Position numbers and translations under genes: made by a program. Source: DATDYB01 sp036517115 (GTDB taxonomy: Bacteria > Patescibacteriota > Minisyncoccia > Phycocordibacterales > PALSA-1337). Taken from it: 9,372 bases of DNA. Below are positions 1-8,400 of the stretch, one piece after another (within the stretch, counting starts at the first letter, position 1; every line of letters begins with the position of its first letter). The stretch covers positions 1 through 9,372 of the forward strand of contig DATDYB010000007.1 of the NCBI GenBank assembly GCA_036517115.1. The letters are read 5' to 3'. Under the pieces are notes generated by a model, which saw nothing but the letters and a program-made list of their open reading frames with translations, ran no database searches and was not told the origin of the DNA.

Positions 1-102
1 TCCGATTTCTCGTACATAGTTGGTTAGTCCGCTTGCGCGGGCCGGCCTCGGTCCAGCTTTCCCTAGCGAGATACCTGCCCGCCGGATGGCATCCATTTTA
101 TG

Positions 103-130
103 CATGCGCCTGTCTCTGGTCAGGCGCATG
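103..130. repeat. Perfect 10-bp hairpin
   Basis: CATGCGCCTG (103-112) and its exact complement CAGGCGCATG (121-130) flank an 8-base loop. It lies 3' of the minus-strand gene ending at 211. No T-tract follows on either strand, so it is not a standard intrinsic terminator. It may act as an mRNA 3'-end stabiliser or be a REP-like element. Confidence 0.7.
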
Positions 131-133
131 GGT

Positions 134-154
134 CAGCCGCGAGAAGCGCGGCTG
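134..154. repeat. Perfect 8-bp GC-rich hairpin
   Basis: CAGCCGCG (134-141) pairs with CGCGGCTG (147-154) around the loop AGAAG. It stands three bases from the neighbouring 10-bp hairpin, forming a tandem pair 57 bases past the stop codon of the winged-helix gene. Role unknown; a T-tract is lacking. Confidence 0.7.
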
Positions 155-210
155 CGCGTCGTTTGTATATCGCATTTCACTTCCGATTTCGTGCCTCCTT
201 GCATGCAAAT

Positions 211-741
211 TCAAATGCGTGTGTACTCGACTGCCTTTCCCGTTTTTCCGACTTGTTGGATTTTTCCTTCCTTTTCCAAAGCAGAGAGATACCGTGTCGC
301 TGTTGCGTCCGAGACGTGAAGCAATTTCTCGACTTCGTCGTTGGTGACTCGTGGTGAGCCTGTCGAACCATTTTTAGCTTTGGCGTCCAGAAATTCCAGA
401 ATCTTTTCAAGTTTCTTTCGCTTCCGCTCTTGAATCGTGGCGCGTGCTTTCACCAAGAGATCGCGAGCGGGGTGCGTGGCTTGCGGTGCGGGTGTTACGG
501 CCGCACTCGCCGCCTGCGGTGCGAGCGTATTTGGCTCACTGCGCCCTTCCGTAGCCTCGTGCGAAGGAGGGGGTTCGGGCGGCAACGGCTCACTGGCTGG
601 TATTTGAGCCGTTTGGGTTTCAGTGGGTTGCGGCTCGCTTTGCGTCGCTTCCGGCTCCGCGGGAGCCGTAGCCGCCTCCGGCGGTGTCGCGGTTGGCTCT
701 ACAACGGGCGCAGGGGTTTGCGTTGTGTCTTCCTCTGCCAT
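211..741 (-). CDS. Winged-helix DNA-binding protein with disordered N-terminus
   Basis: Hypothetical 176-aa protein in two parts. Residues 1-92 are almost wholly Pro, Ala, Glu, Thr, Gln and Ser and should be disordered; there is no signal peptide or membrane segment. Residues 93-120 form a charged helix (KARATIQERKRKKLEKIL). Residues 133-176 read as a winged helix-turn-helix: TNDEVEKLLHVSD, then the recognition helix ATATRYLSALEKEGKI, then a wing ending at VEYTRI. A DeoR/MarR-like fold is suggested, so DNA binding and a regulatory or nucleoid role are likely, but no target can be named. The insert GSTGSPRV (residues 125-132) between the helix and the HTH appears to come from a short dispersed DNA repeat. 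Codon use is strongly GC-rich, unlike the restriction operon. The ATG at 741 is preceded by a promoter-like -10 only six bases away and by no Shine-Dalgarno, so translation may be leaderless. Confidence 0.8.
   Translation of the reverse strand: MAEEDTTQTPAPVVEPTATPPEAATAPAEPEATQSEPQPTETQTAQIPASEPLPPEPPPSHEATEGRSEPNTLAPQAASAAVTPAPQATHPARDLLVKARATIQERKRKKLEKILEFLDAKAKNGSTGSPRVTNDEVEKLLHVSDATATRYLSALEKEGKIQQVGKTGKAVEYTRI
346..369. repeat. Putative dispersed repeat unit inside a coding region
   Basis: The plus-strand sequence GTGGTGAGCCTGTCGAACC (351-369) resembles, from memory, a short repeat common in intergenic and coding DNA of several bacterial groups, recognisable in translation as STGSPR or VRQAHHE-type peptides. 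Here it lies in frame and encodes G125-V132 of the winged-helix protein. Only one copy is present in this window, so its repeat nature cannot be shown from the window alone. Confidence 0.4.
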
Positions 742-747
742 GGCTCT

Positions 748-776
748 ATTCTAACGCGCCACAGGACTTGTCGGAA
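748..776 (-). promoter_or_regulatory. Candidate leaderless promoter for the winged-helix gene
   Basis: On the minus strand, TTCCGA (776-771) is followed after 17 bases by TAGAAT (753-748), five of six matches to TATAAT. Only AGAGCC separates the -10 from the ATG, so transcription would start at or next to the A of the start codon. The -35 match is weak (3/6). Confidence 0.4.
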
Positions 777-814
777 GCAAAGTCGAACGGCTCACATAGT
801 TGGGGCCGAAACAC

Positions 815-842
815 TTGCTTTTTTGGTAGGAAGTGGTATAAT
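815..842 (+). promoter_or_regulatory. Sigma70-type promoter for the membrane nuclease gene
   Basis: TTGCTT (815-820) and a perfect TATAAT (837-842) are separated by 16 bases. Transcription would begin near 849, giving a leader of about 55 bases before the ATG at 904. The leader holds a small GCGC-ATTC-GCGC stem (862-873) and no clear Shine-Dalgarno. Confidence 0.6.
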
Positions 843-903
843 TGAGATTACAGTTTCTTGAGCGCATTCGCGCCTCCTCCACCGTAGATGCTATGATTTT
901 GGC

Positions 904-1653
904 ATGCTCGCTCCGCAAACGCGGATAGTACTGGTCCGGTCTACGCAAATTTTCACTGGAATCCTCCTTGTCGTTGCGGCACTTGGTATTTGGTCAAATT
1001 TCGACGCGCTCCGACTTGGCATCATGGTTGGCTTTTTTGTGCTGGCTGCGCTCGCGTTTCTCATGGGTTATCGGTGGCTTGGCATTTCGGGCGTTGCCCT
1101 TGCCCTGCTTTTCAACCCCCTTATCCCTGTCCACTTGCCGCGGCACATCTGGGTCGTTCTCGACCTTCTCTCTCTAGCTGGATTGATCTACTTCACGTAC
1201 TGGGCAACGAACCCATACAAAAAAGGAGTCCGATTCGAGAAATACGTCACAACACTCTTCCCACAGTCGGACTTTGTCATTCAGGATCGCACTCGCGATA
1301 ATTCAAAATACCTAAAACGGCACGTGGAATCCGACGGCCATCCTGATTTGATATTTCGCAATCAAAAGACCGGAAAGACTTTTGCAGTGGAGTGTAAGTG
1401 GCGTGGAAAATGGACATCTGACAAACATGGCACACTGGGAATCTGGTGGAAGCCTTGGCAGGCCGAGCGATATACTGCGTACGGAAAAGAATCCGGTATG
1501 CCCGTCTTCGTCGCGTTTGGCATCGGCGGTACGCCCGAAAAACCGAAAGAAGTCTACTTCCTCGAGGCCGACCGTTTACACTATGTTTTTCTCAATCAAT
1601 CGCTCATTAAATCAGGCCACACATGTAACGGCTTGCACCTGCTTCAGTCTTAG
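904..1653 (+). CDS. Membrane-anchored PD-(D/E)XK nuclease-like protein (DUF6804-like N-terminus)
   Basis: 249-aa protein. Residues 14-100 form about four hydrophobic segments (roughly 14-30, 36-54, 57-73, 82-100). The order and the signature LLFNPLIPVHLPRHIWVVLD resemble the DUF6804 membrane family. The C-terminal half is soluble and resembles Mrr/NERD-type restriction-endonuclease folds: GVRFEKYV (108-115, helix with E112), HPDLIF (D148), FAVECKW (E163, K165), and QAERY (186-190) as the helix after the core. D148/E163/K165 form a complete PD-D-ExK triad, so nuclease activity is plausible. With no signal peptidase site, the catalytic domain probably faces the cytoplasm, held at the membrane. 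Substrate and role are unknown; defence, or processing of incoming DNA, are guesses. A good promoter lies upstream. The gene is transcribed toward the restriction operon and ends 14 bases from it. Confidence 0.8.
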   Translation: MLAPQTRIVLVRSTQIFTGILLVVAALGIWSNFDALRLGIMVGFFVLAALAFLMGYRWLGISGVALALLFNPLIPVHLPRHIWVVLDLLSLAGLIYFTYWATNPYKKGVRFEKYVTTLFPQSDFVIQDRTRDNSKYLKRHVESDGHPDLIFRNQKTGKTFAVECKWRGKWTSDKHGTLGIWWKPWQAERYTAYGKESGMPVFVAFGIGGTPEKPKEVYFLEADRLHYVFLNQSLIKSGHTCNGLHLLQS

Positions 1654-1667
1654 GATGACCGGCTGAG

Positions 1668-2177
1668 CTATAAAAGACTTCGCATTCCCTCCGGGAATAA
1701 TTCGGCCGCAGTTAGGTCCAGCCCGGAACCGTATTCGTCGTCTCTGAATACGTCAGAAACTTTTCTCTCTGTGCCAAAAGCTAGAATTCTGCTTGGATAA
1801 TACGAGTAGACCATTGGAATAATCAGTGACGTAGCCTCTTCTATAACAAAATTCGTGTTAGGAAGATTTTCTACAAGTTGTTTCATAAAAATCTCCGACA
1901 AAAAACTACCCGGGTTATTGAATCCTAACCATAAATGGTCGTTGTGCTCGCCAATATAAATGTGCAGGCCGTTCGTATACTTATCCGGGTAAGTGCCTCT
2001 AATGTGCTTGAGTCCCAAAAGAGCCGATTTGCGCATCTTGTCCCAAAGATCAATGCTGCTGTAACCTTCCGACTCTACACCGGGCACGCCGATTACACCT
2101 AAATGCTCATCACTCGGCTGGAATTCATAAGTAAGATCGTCATTCATAATCTTTTTTAACCACTTAATTACCTTCAA
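1668..2177 (-). CDS. Unrecognised third gene of the restriction-like operon
   Basis: 169 aa if started at the TTG at 2177, 159 aa if started at the ATG at 2147 (MNDDLTYEF). The TTG start overlaps the methyltransferase gene by 14 bases and has a basic stretch, KVIKWLKKI. The ATG start leaves a 16-base gap. Neither has a strong Shine-Dalgarno, so the start is uncertain. I do not recognise the family. The protein is acidic-to-neutral and soluble-looking, with no membrane segment and no obvious PD-(D/E)XK, HNH or HTH motif. Notable stretches are GLHIYIGEHNDHLWLGFNNP (alternating hydrophobic residues, likely beta strands), NFVIEEATSLIIPMVYSYYP, and an acidic C-terminal third (VFRDDEYGSGLDLTAAELFP). 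Position as last gene of the operon suggests an accessory or regulatory subunit, or a passenger gene. Codon use matches the two genes before it. Confidence 0.75.
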   Translation of the reverse strand: MKVIKWLKKIMNDDLTYEFQPSDEHLGVIGVPGVESEGYSSIDLWDKMRKSALLGLKHIRGTYPDKYTNGLHIYIGEHNDHLWLGFNNPGSFLSEIFMKQLVENLPNTNFVIEEATSLIIPMVYSYYPSRILAFGTERKVSDVFRDDEYGSGLDLTAAELFPEGMRSLL

Positions 2178-5100
2178 TAATCTTTATTTTTTCCGGTGTG
2201 AGGCCGTAAAGTTTATAGACTAGTTCATCAATTTGTTCTTCATATTCTTTAACTTGTTTTTGTTTCTCGTCATTTTCAAGATACGCATCCGTTTTTGTAA
2301 TTTTTAAGATTTTGTCCACGAGCTCAATTAAGGGTCTCTGCTCATCCGCGCTAGCAATCTTTATCGGAAATTGCCTTAGTTTTGCGACACCGATATCTAC
2401 CCCCGCCCCTCTTTTTTTCCCGTTTTTATAGAACCAATTCAGCGCAAATGCCGAATTAAGAACCGCGAGGATATACTTTAGATCATAATCCTGATCTTTC
2501 TGAACTATCGAAGAAAATGAAAAACCGACAAAATAGTTTTCATCATCGTATGCAAACTCATTCTTAACAAACATTCCCTTAATAACAATCTTGGGGTTTG
2601 TAAAATATTCTATATCTCTTGGGCGATGCAGTCCGTATGGTTTGTTGGATGATGTAATGAAGTCGGAATATCGGTCCAAATGTTTCCTAATGCGCGAGAA
2701 CTTAACATCTTGCCTAATCATTTCCTTTACCTTTCCATCAGAATAAATGAGATATTTCCCTCGCCACGAAATACCATAGCGATATACATCACTTGAGTCT
2801 AAATATTTTCTTATGACTGATGTCTCACTTTCATTCGGTGCGATTTGGTCGAATTCTCTCTGCGACAAGACAAAAACCCCCTCTCCTGCACTAACGTCAC
2901 TTTTCTTATGCTTTTCTGCTTGTTTTCTACTTATCTTGTCAGGGGCCTCTACGACTCCTTGCGATATATTTACTATTCCTCCAAGTGAGGTCGTGCCGCT
3001 TAATTTTATAGAGCTATCGTCAAGAATAATTTCGTGATGCTCGGAAAAGACTGCGGAATTCAGAAACCTCGTGATTGTAACGTTTTGAGTGTCATGATCG
3101 CTCGCGATATCTGACAGGTCGTTTTGAAGCTTTTTGTAAGTGAAATACTTCTCTGCCTTTGCTTTTTCGTAAACCGCAACCATATGCTGCCCCGCTACAG
3201 CATCGAAGACCTTTAACTTTCCGATATCCACAAACTTAACAAAAGAAAGTTCGTCCAATACTCGTTTAATTAGTTTTCTCGCTCCGGTACTGTTAAGCCA
3301 GTATCTTGAAGTTATATATGAAATAGCTCCATGTTCCTTAACTAGATCGATAGCCTTGTGCAGAAAGTAGAACCAAAAATCCATTTTGCCCTGATGATAT
3401 TTTTTCCCAAATTCGGAACTATTAATGGTCTCAAACACTTTCTTATTGTCCCTTTCTTTAAGGTAGGGCGGGTTAGCAATAATGATGTCAAATCCATCTT
3501 CAATGCCAAACATCCATTCCGGGTCAAACCAACGCGACGCTTTGTTGCTAAATGGATCCCATGTCGAGAGCATGTGCGTCGCGTCATCCGCATTTTTCAT
3601 CTGTATCATTCTCATCAGCATCTGTTTTTGGATTTCCTTAAACTGATCTTTCAGTTGATGCCGCTCCGTATTAGTTGCATTGAAGAATTGATTTCTTAAA
3701 TCTTTAAGATTTTTGATTCCATCTGTATCTTTAAACAACGTGGTGGTCTTTTCCTCCGGCAATCCGATAAGACTGTTGGCAGTTACAAATTTAAAATCTA
3801 GGTTCGGAAGTGGTTCAATACCTCTATTTTCCAACGCCTCATCTATTCGCTCATCCACAATCAGCGTCAAGAAGCACCGTAAGCGCGATATCTCAGTCGC
3901 AATCGGTTGGATGTCGACTCCGTAAATATTTTCTCTGATCACACCTAACTTTCTGATATAGTCAAAATTCTTGTGGCCAAACTCCCGCTCGATTACACGA
4001 CGAATTTCCGGCGATGCATCCATAATCTGTTTCTTAAACCACAGCTGTCCATTTCTATCTATTTGTTGCAATATATAAACTATTTTTTGCAGAGCGCCGA
4101 TTGGGAATGCGCCGGAACCACAAGCTGGGTCTAATACTTTAAGACCTGCTAGTGCATCTGTAATCCGCTCTTTTTCAGATTCATTGAGTTGATACTGTGC
4201 ATCGTCGGCTAAGTCATAACTGATAAGTGCGCGCAATTTGTTCTCGTCAATTCCCGTGCTTCGTTTCAGATAGATGAGTACGCTCTCGTCTACCATGTAG
4301 TCCACAATAACGCGGGGTGTGTAATAACTCCCGGAGCTTTTGCGAGCAGATTCACCGGTTTCGGGATTTATCTCCGCGAGAAGGTTTTCAAAGACTCGTC
4401 CGAGCATTTCAGGATCGATTGAAAGCTCCTCGTCGAAACTCGTGTTTTCGTCTATCGTAAAGTTATACGACTCCAAAATCACAAAAAAATCCTTAAACCA
4501 TTCATCGGGGATAACGAGTGTGTTGTGAAAAATCGACTGCTCGTCGCCGCGTCTTTTGTAGTAGTCCGCCTCATGCGGAGAAAAAAGTCCACCGTTGAGA
4601 TACGGGATTTGTGAAAATGCCCCCTCCGTATACGCCTGTAGGCGTGATTTTGCTTCTTTGTTCAATACCTCGAAAAAAATCGGTTCAAGGACAGCGTGGT
4701 AGTAATCACGGTATTTTGAAATGGCCTCAAGCGAAAGCAATTCCTTTGGCATTAATGCCGAGCCTGATTGACCTTTCTTCTCTCGCAGAAACCAGCAGAA
4801 AATCAACCTGCCTATCAGTCGCACCGCAAACTCAACGCTGACCTGGCTCCTTTCAGATTCCGATGGAAGCTGTAAAAGAGACTTATGGGTTTTCTTGTTT
4901 TTCTCGGTTCCCAATGTTCCACCCACGAGCTTGACGAAACTCTCCGAGATTTTCTTGTAGAACTCTTTATTAACGACTTCGAGCGAGAACCGGTTTTGCA
5001 AATCTTCCAGATTGGTAACTCTCCCCTGACGCATCAAAAACTTCGTTGGAGTATTTACTTTTGCGCCCGGCCCCAGAAAAAATGAATATCGTCGGGCATT

Positions 5101-5466
5101 TGAGTATCTTTTCACTGGTTTGTTCCGTTCGTTCAAGTCAAGCGAGATCGTTAAATATGAAAATCTATAATTGTCCGAATTGTTGCTCTTAAAAACTACA
5201 AGTGCCTTATGAATCCAGTGGTCGGCAAGTATTTTGAAAGCATCGGTCGCTATAGCAACGCGCGGGTCATTTTCGTTATCGTGGCTCATCTCAAGAACCT
5301 GTAAATCGAGAGTGCCGCACGTCCCGATGATTCTTGCTTGGTTTATTTCTTTGTATCGTCTTTGGTCAATGACGATATCCTCATCCATTGCGACGAAATC
5401 GTCAGGGAGAAAATCTACCAAAAATTTCAGAAAATCCTCCTGATTGTAAATCTCGTCAAATTTCAT
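2164..5466 (-). CDS. Eco57I-like N6-adenine DNA methyltransferase with TaqI-type specificity domain
   Basis: 1100-aa protein of the gamma-class adenine methyltransferases of the Eco57I/type IIG group. Visible order: N-terminal domain (about 1-200; DLQVLEMSHDNENDPRV at 54-70, then HKALVVF and YRFSYLTISLDL); helical linker (210-375); motif X SYYTPRVIVDYM (380-391); SAM-binding motif I LDPACGSGAF (445-454); motif II/III IYGVDIQP (514-521); catalytic motif IV IIANPPYLKERD (662-673); GKMDFWFYFLHKA (693-705). A TaqI_C-like target-recognition region follows at about 820-1040 (FTNPKIVIKGM, LNSAFALNWFYKN, LRQFPI), and the C-terminus ends LVYKLYGLTPEKIKIIEG. It should methylate adenine at an asymmetric site. 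The N-terminal region sits where type IIG enzymes carry their nuclease, but E59-M-S has no lysine, so cutting by this subunit is doubtful. It starts at an ATG inside the helicase stop (ATGA). No frameshift is seen. Confidence 0.92.
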   Translation of the reverse strand: MKFDEIYNQEDFLKFLVDFLPDDFVAMDEDIVIDQRRYKEINQARIIGTCGTLDLQVLEMSHDNENDPRVAIATDAFKILADHWIHKALVVFKSNNSDNYRFSYLTISLDLNERNKPVKRYSNARRYSFFLGPGAKVNTPTKFLMRQGRVTNLEDLQNRFSLEVVNKEFYKKISESFVKLVGGTLGTEKNKKTHKSLLQLPSESERSQVSVEFAVRLIGRLIFCWFLREKKGQSGSALMPKELLSLEAISKYRDYYHAVLEPIFFEVLNKEAKSRLQAYTEGAFSQIPYLNGGLFSPHEADYYKRRGDEQSIFHNTLVIPDEWFKDFFVILESYNFTIDENTSFDEELSIDPEMLGRVFENLLAEINPETGESARKSSGSYYTPRVIVDYMVDESVLIYLKRSTGIDENKLRALISYDLADDAQYQLNESEKERITDALAGLKVLDPACGSGAFPIGALQKIVYILQQIDRNGQLWFKKQIMDASPEIRRVIEREFGHKNFDYIRKLGVIRENIYGVDIQPIATEISRLRCFLTLIVDERIDEALENRGIEPLPNLDFKFVTANSLIGLPEEKTTTLFKDTDGIKNLKDLRNQFFNATNTERHQLKDQFKEIQKQMLMRMIQMKNADDATHMLSTWDPFSNKASRWFDPEWMFGIEDGFDIIIANPPYLKERDNKKVFETINSSEFGKKYHQGKMDFWFYFLHKAIDLVKEHGAISYITSRYWLNSTGARKLIKRVLDELSFVKFVDIGKLKVFDAVAGQHMVAVYEKAKAEKYFTYKKLQNDLSDIASDHDTQNVTITRFLNSAVFSEHHEIILDDSSIKLSGTTSLGGIVNISQGVVEAPDKISRKQAEKHKKSDVSAGEGVFVLSQREFDQIAPNESETSVIRKYLDSSDVYRYGISWRGKYLIYSDGKVKEMIRQDVKFSRIRKHLDRYSDFITSSNKPYGLHRPRDIEYFTNPKIVIKGMFVKNEFAYDDENYFVGFSFSSIVQKDQDYDLKYILAVLNSAFALNWFYKNGKKRGAGVDIGVAKLRQFPIKIASADEQRPLIELVDKILKITKTDAYLENDEKQKQVKEYEEQIDELVYKLYGLTPEKIKIIEGN

Positions 5467-8400
5467 GACGTAAATTCTTCGGAAAGCACTATGATTCTCG
5501 CTGTTTCCTCCGCCCTCTTTGCTGTCGCAAAGATGTCCTCAAGATATTTCGGCGGCAACATTTCTTTAACTATTTTATAGGCCTTAGCCGGGTCGGCCTT
5601 ATCGAGACGTAGCTCCGCAATCTCTTTTAATACACCGTTCGGTAGGGCGTCCAAATCTTTTATCGTTTTAATAGCGTCGAGGCACAGGTCTTTTGCGGAT
5701 GGGTGCATTTCAGAAAGTAGCGTTAATTTGCCTAGCGCGTCTTGCTTGCGGCCTCCGGTAACCGAGGCTCGGGTATTGCTTTTAAATATATGCTGTTTGG
5801 CAACTTGGTAGATTGGCTCGAAACTCGTTGTCGTTTCTGACGCTTTTTCTGCTTCGTCGGCCTCAAATAAAGGCAAGGCTACTTCTGGCGAGACGACCGC
5901 GACATCTTCTACGGTGTTCCCGTAAGCGAAAACATAGCTCCCGCCGTTTTTCGCAAACGCAACTACTCCGTTCTTTGATGATTTTCTCCCAATTCTTGAC
6001 CGACGCGGTATTCTTGCAATCTCATCCATCGCTTTTTTGTTGCCTTTTACATTGAGCCAAATGTTCCTGTATTTCGCGTCCCATGAGGACTCCTCAAACT
6101 TCTTATTCTCATCCGCGTACTGTTTAGCAAAATAGTTTTTTAACTCCTCATCGCTTGTAAAGATTCTTGTATCTTCGCCAAGGAGAGAATGAATCATGTT
6201 CATCTTGAGCGTTGAAATCGCTCGCGTATGCGTTTCATATTCTCCGGTCGGGGTAGGAAAGAAATTCCAAATATAGAGCTCATCAAACACTTTTTGGCTA
6301 ATACGATTGATGCGCCCAACACGTTGAATTACTCGTGTGGGGTTGTACGGAATATCGTAATTGATGACCGTCCCGGCTCTGTGCAAGTTGAAGCCTTCCG
6401 AAATAGCGTCGGTCGCGACAATGATATCGAAATCATCAGACTGTTTGGAGCCGTCCAGACTGGCATCAAAGTTGGCCTTGATTGTTTTTCTGTTGGCTTC
6501 CGACGCATCTCCCGACGTGTATTTGAAAATTCGCTTAAATCCATCTGCTCTCAATTTCTCATACACATAATCTGCGGTATCGGAAAACTCGGTGAACACG
6601 ATGAGTTTTCTCCTATTTTCTTTTGCAATGGAGTCGGTAACTTTCTGCCGGAAGAAATCGTACTTTGGATCTGCTGATACAACCGACCAATCCTTCAATA
6701 TGCCTTTTAGTAACTCTATGTCGTGTCGCAAGTGTTGCTCAAAGAGTGGGTCAATTTCGCTACTTGGTACGCGAACGAGCCCTTTATCCTCTAACCTATT
6801 TAGGGTTTCTTCGGCGTCGGCCGGTTCCATGTTCTCAAGATCGATAGTATCCGGAAGGTCTCCCTTTTTATAAATCGGTACTTCGCCACGATTGAGATAC
6901 CAATCCAGCATAAGTTCTGACGAGTGAATCATGTTGTTGAGCGAGAGTCGAAAAGAAGCAATGGAACTCTCAAATCTCCTCACAAGCAAGCGACGCATGA
7001 ACTTGGCAACGTTAACTTGCGCCTGCTGCATTCTCTGAATAATCTCCTCCGGCGACTCGCCATCACTTACATCTTCCTGTTCGATAAGTTTTTTAAAGAA
7101 GTCTGAACCCGGCCGAATGTATTTCGCTGACTTATATCTCGTCCCTAAGAAACTTGCCCGCTCCTCATCAGAAGCAATCTTTTCCAGCGTATTCACATAC
7201 AGCGCCGATATATCTCCCAACTCGTATTCAAGCAATTCTGGGTCTCTTACCTTTGGGAAGGATATATTCTGCTCCTTCAAATCCTTCCGATAAACATCTA
7301 TTTCATCAAGGTCCAATCTTGAGCGACGAATGACTAGCGGCTCAATCATCTTTCTCAGCTCGTCTGCAATCTCTTGACCCTGCTGTTTTATCCCAGCAAT
7401 ACCGTTTTCATCCTTTCCCCCTTTGCGGATATTCCTACGCAACGCGCGATAACTTTTGAAAAGCTGGTGAAATGACATGCTCAAGTTTTCAACGGTCTTC
7501 AAGGTGGATTGTCCGGGAGTGCTGAATAACTTTATGAGAGCGTAAATGTCCTTTGGATCATTGTTAAAAGGCGTAGCTGAGAGCGCCATGACCCGATTAC
7601 CTGCGCAAAGTTTGTGGAGCATTATGTAATTATCCGTGTCCTCGTTCCTGTGTTTGTGTGCTTCATCAAGAATGATAAGGAGCTTCCCGCCTTCGCCGCC
7701 GTGTCTCTCCAACGCCTCCCCAATTTTCCCCGTCGAGTAAACTTGCCCCTTGAAATCAAAGTCGGACATGTAGTCTTTCCATTGACTTTCGAGGTGAGGT
7801 GGAGCAATGATAACCGTCTGCAAGTTCAGGTTGTGAGCGATTGCCGATGCAACGATGCTTTTCCCCAGACCAACGACATCGGCGATAATCACTCCTCCAA
7901 ACTTCTCAATCCTGTCTATTCCTAAATTGATGGCGTCTCTTTGATATTTCAGGTTGTAAAATTTACCGGACGTTATTTCCTCCGGAGATTTGTTATCCTC
8001 CACGTTGTCCACTGAAAAATACTCATCGAGCACTTTGTAGAACATGGAGACAGGCCTCGGCAGGGCGTAGAGCCAGACTCTTTGCTTTACTTCCTGTATA
8101 AACTCGTTCGCAGAATGAATATCGGCAATCCCGACGTTTTCGGGGTCGTTCCACAACTCCTCAAATCTTTTAAGGTGATCGTCGTAGTAATGTGTTTCTT
8201 GAAGGATTATATTGCTTTCTCCTTGCCCTTTTAGACCGGACAAGGTGAGATTACTTGACCCTGTGACGATAATTCCCGGTGTTCTGCCTTTCGCTGATAG
8301 CTCCGGCTTGTTGTGCAAAATATAATATTTTGAATGATTAGCCTTGGCTGACTTCTTGATTTCTAAACTGCCGTCCTTTATCTTTTCTAGAAAGCTCTTG

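Larger units (their letters stand above)
1..210. other. Left intergenic region with hairpins
   Basis: No convincing complete gene is seen in these 210 bases; the reading frames here are short and compositionally unlike protein. On the minus strand an ATG at 17-15 begins M-Y-E-K-S and runs off the left edge. It could be the start of the next gene downstream of the winged-helix gene, but five codons prove nothing. GC-rich complementary segments occur at 37-42 and 77-82 (GCGGGC/GCCCGC), upstream of that possible start, and two perfect hairpins follow at 103-130 and 134-154. Confidence 0.5.

Noticed and set aside
37..82. Possible small structured RNA or tRNA with GCGGGC/GCCCGC ends
   Set aside because: Only 46 bases, no T-arm or anticodon arm, and no match to an RNA family I can name.
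13..803. The 10-mer ACATAGTTGG on both sides of the winged-helix gene (14-23 and 794-803) as possible attachment or direct repeats
   Set aside because: A 10-base match within 9 kb is expected by chance and the flanking bases do not extend it.
430..861. Open plus-strand frame of 143 codons antisense to the winged-helix gene
   Set aside because: Arg/Gly/Leu-rich translation typical of the antisense of GC-rich Pro/Ala/Glu coding DNA, with no domain-like pattern.
751..948. 65-codon minus-strand frame across the divergent promoter region
   Set aside because: It overlaps a strong plus-strand promoter and the start of the membrane nuclease gene, and the peptide shows no recognisable feature.
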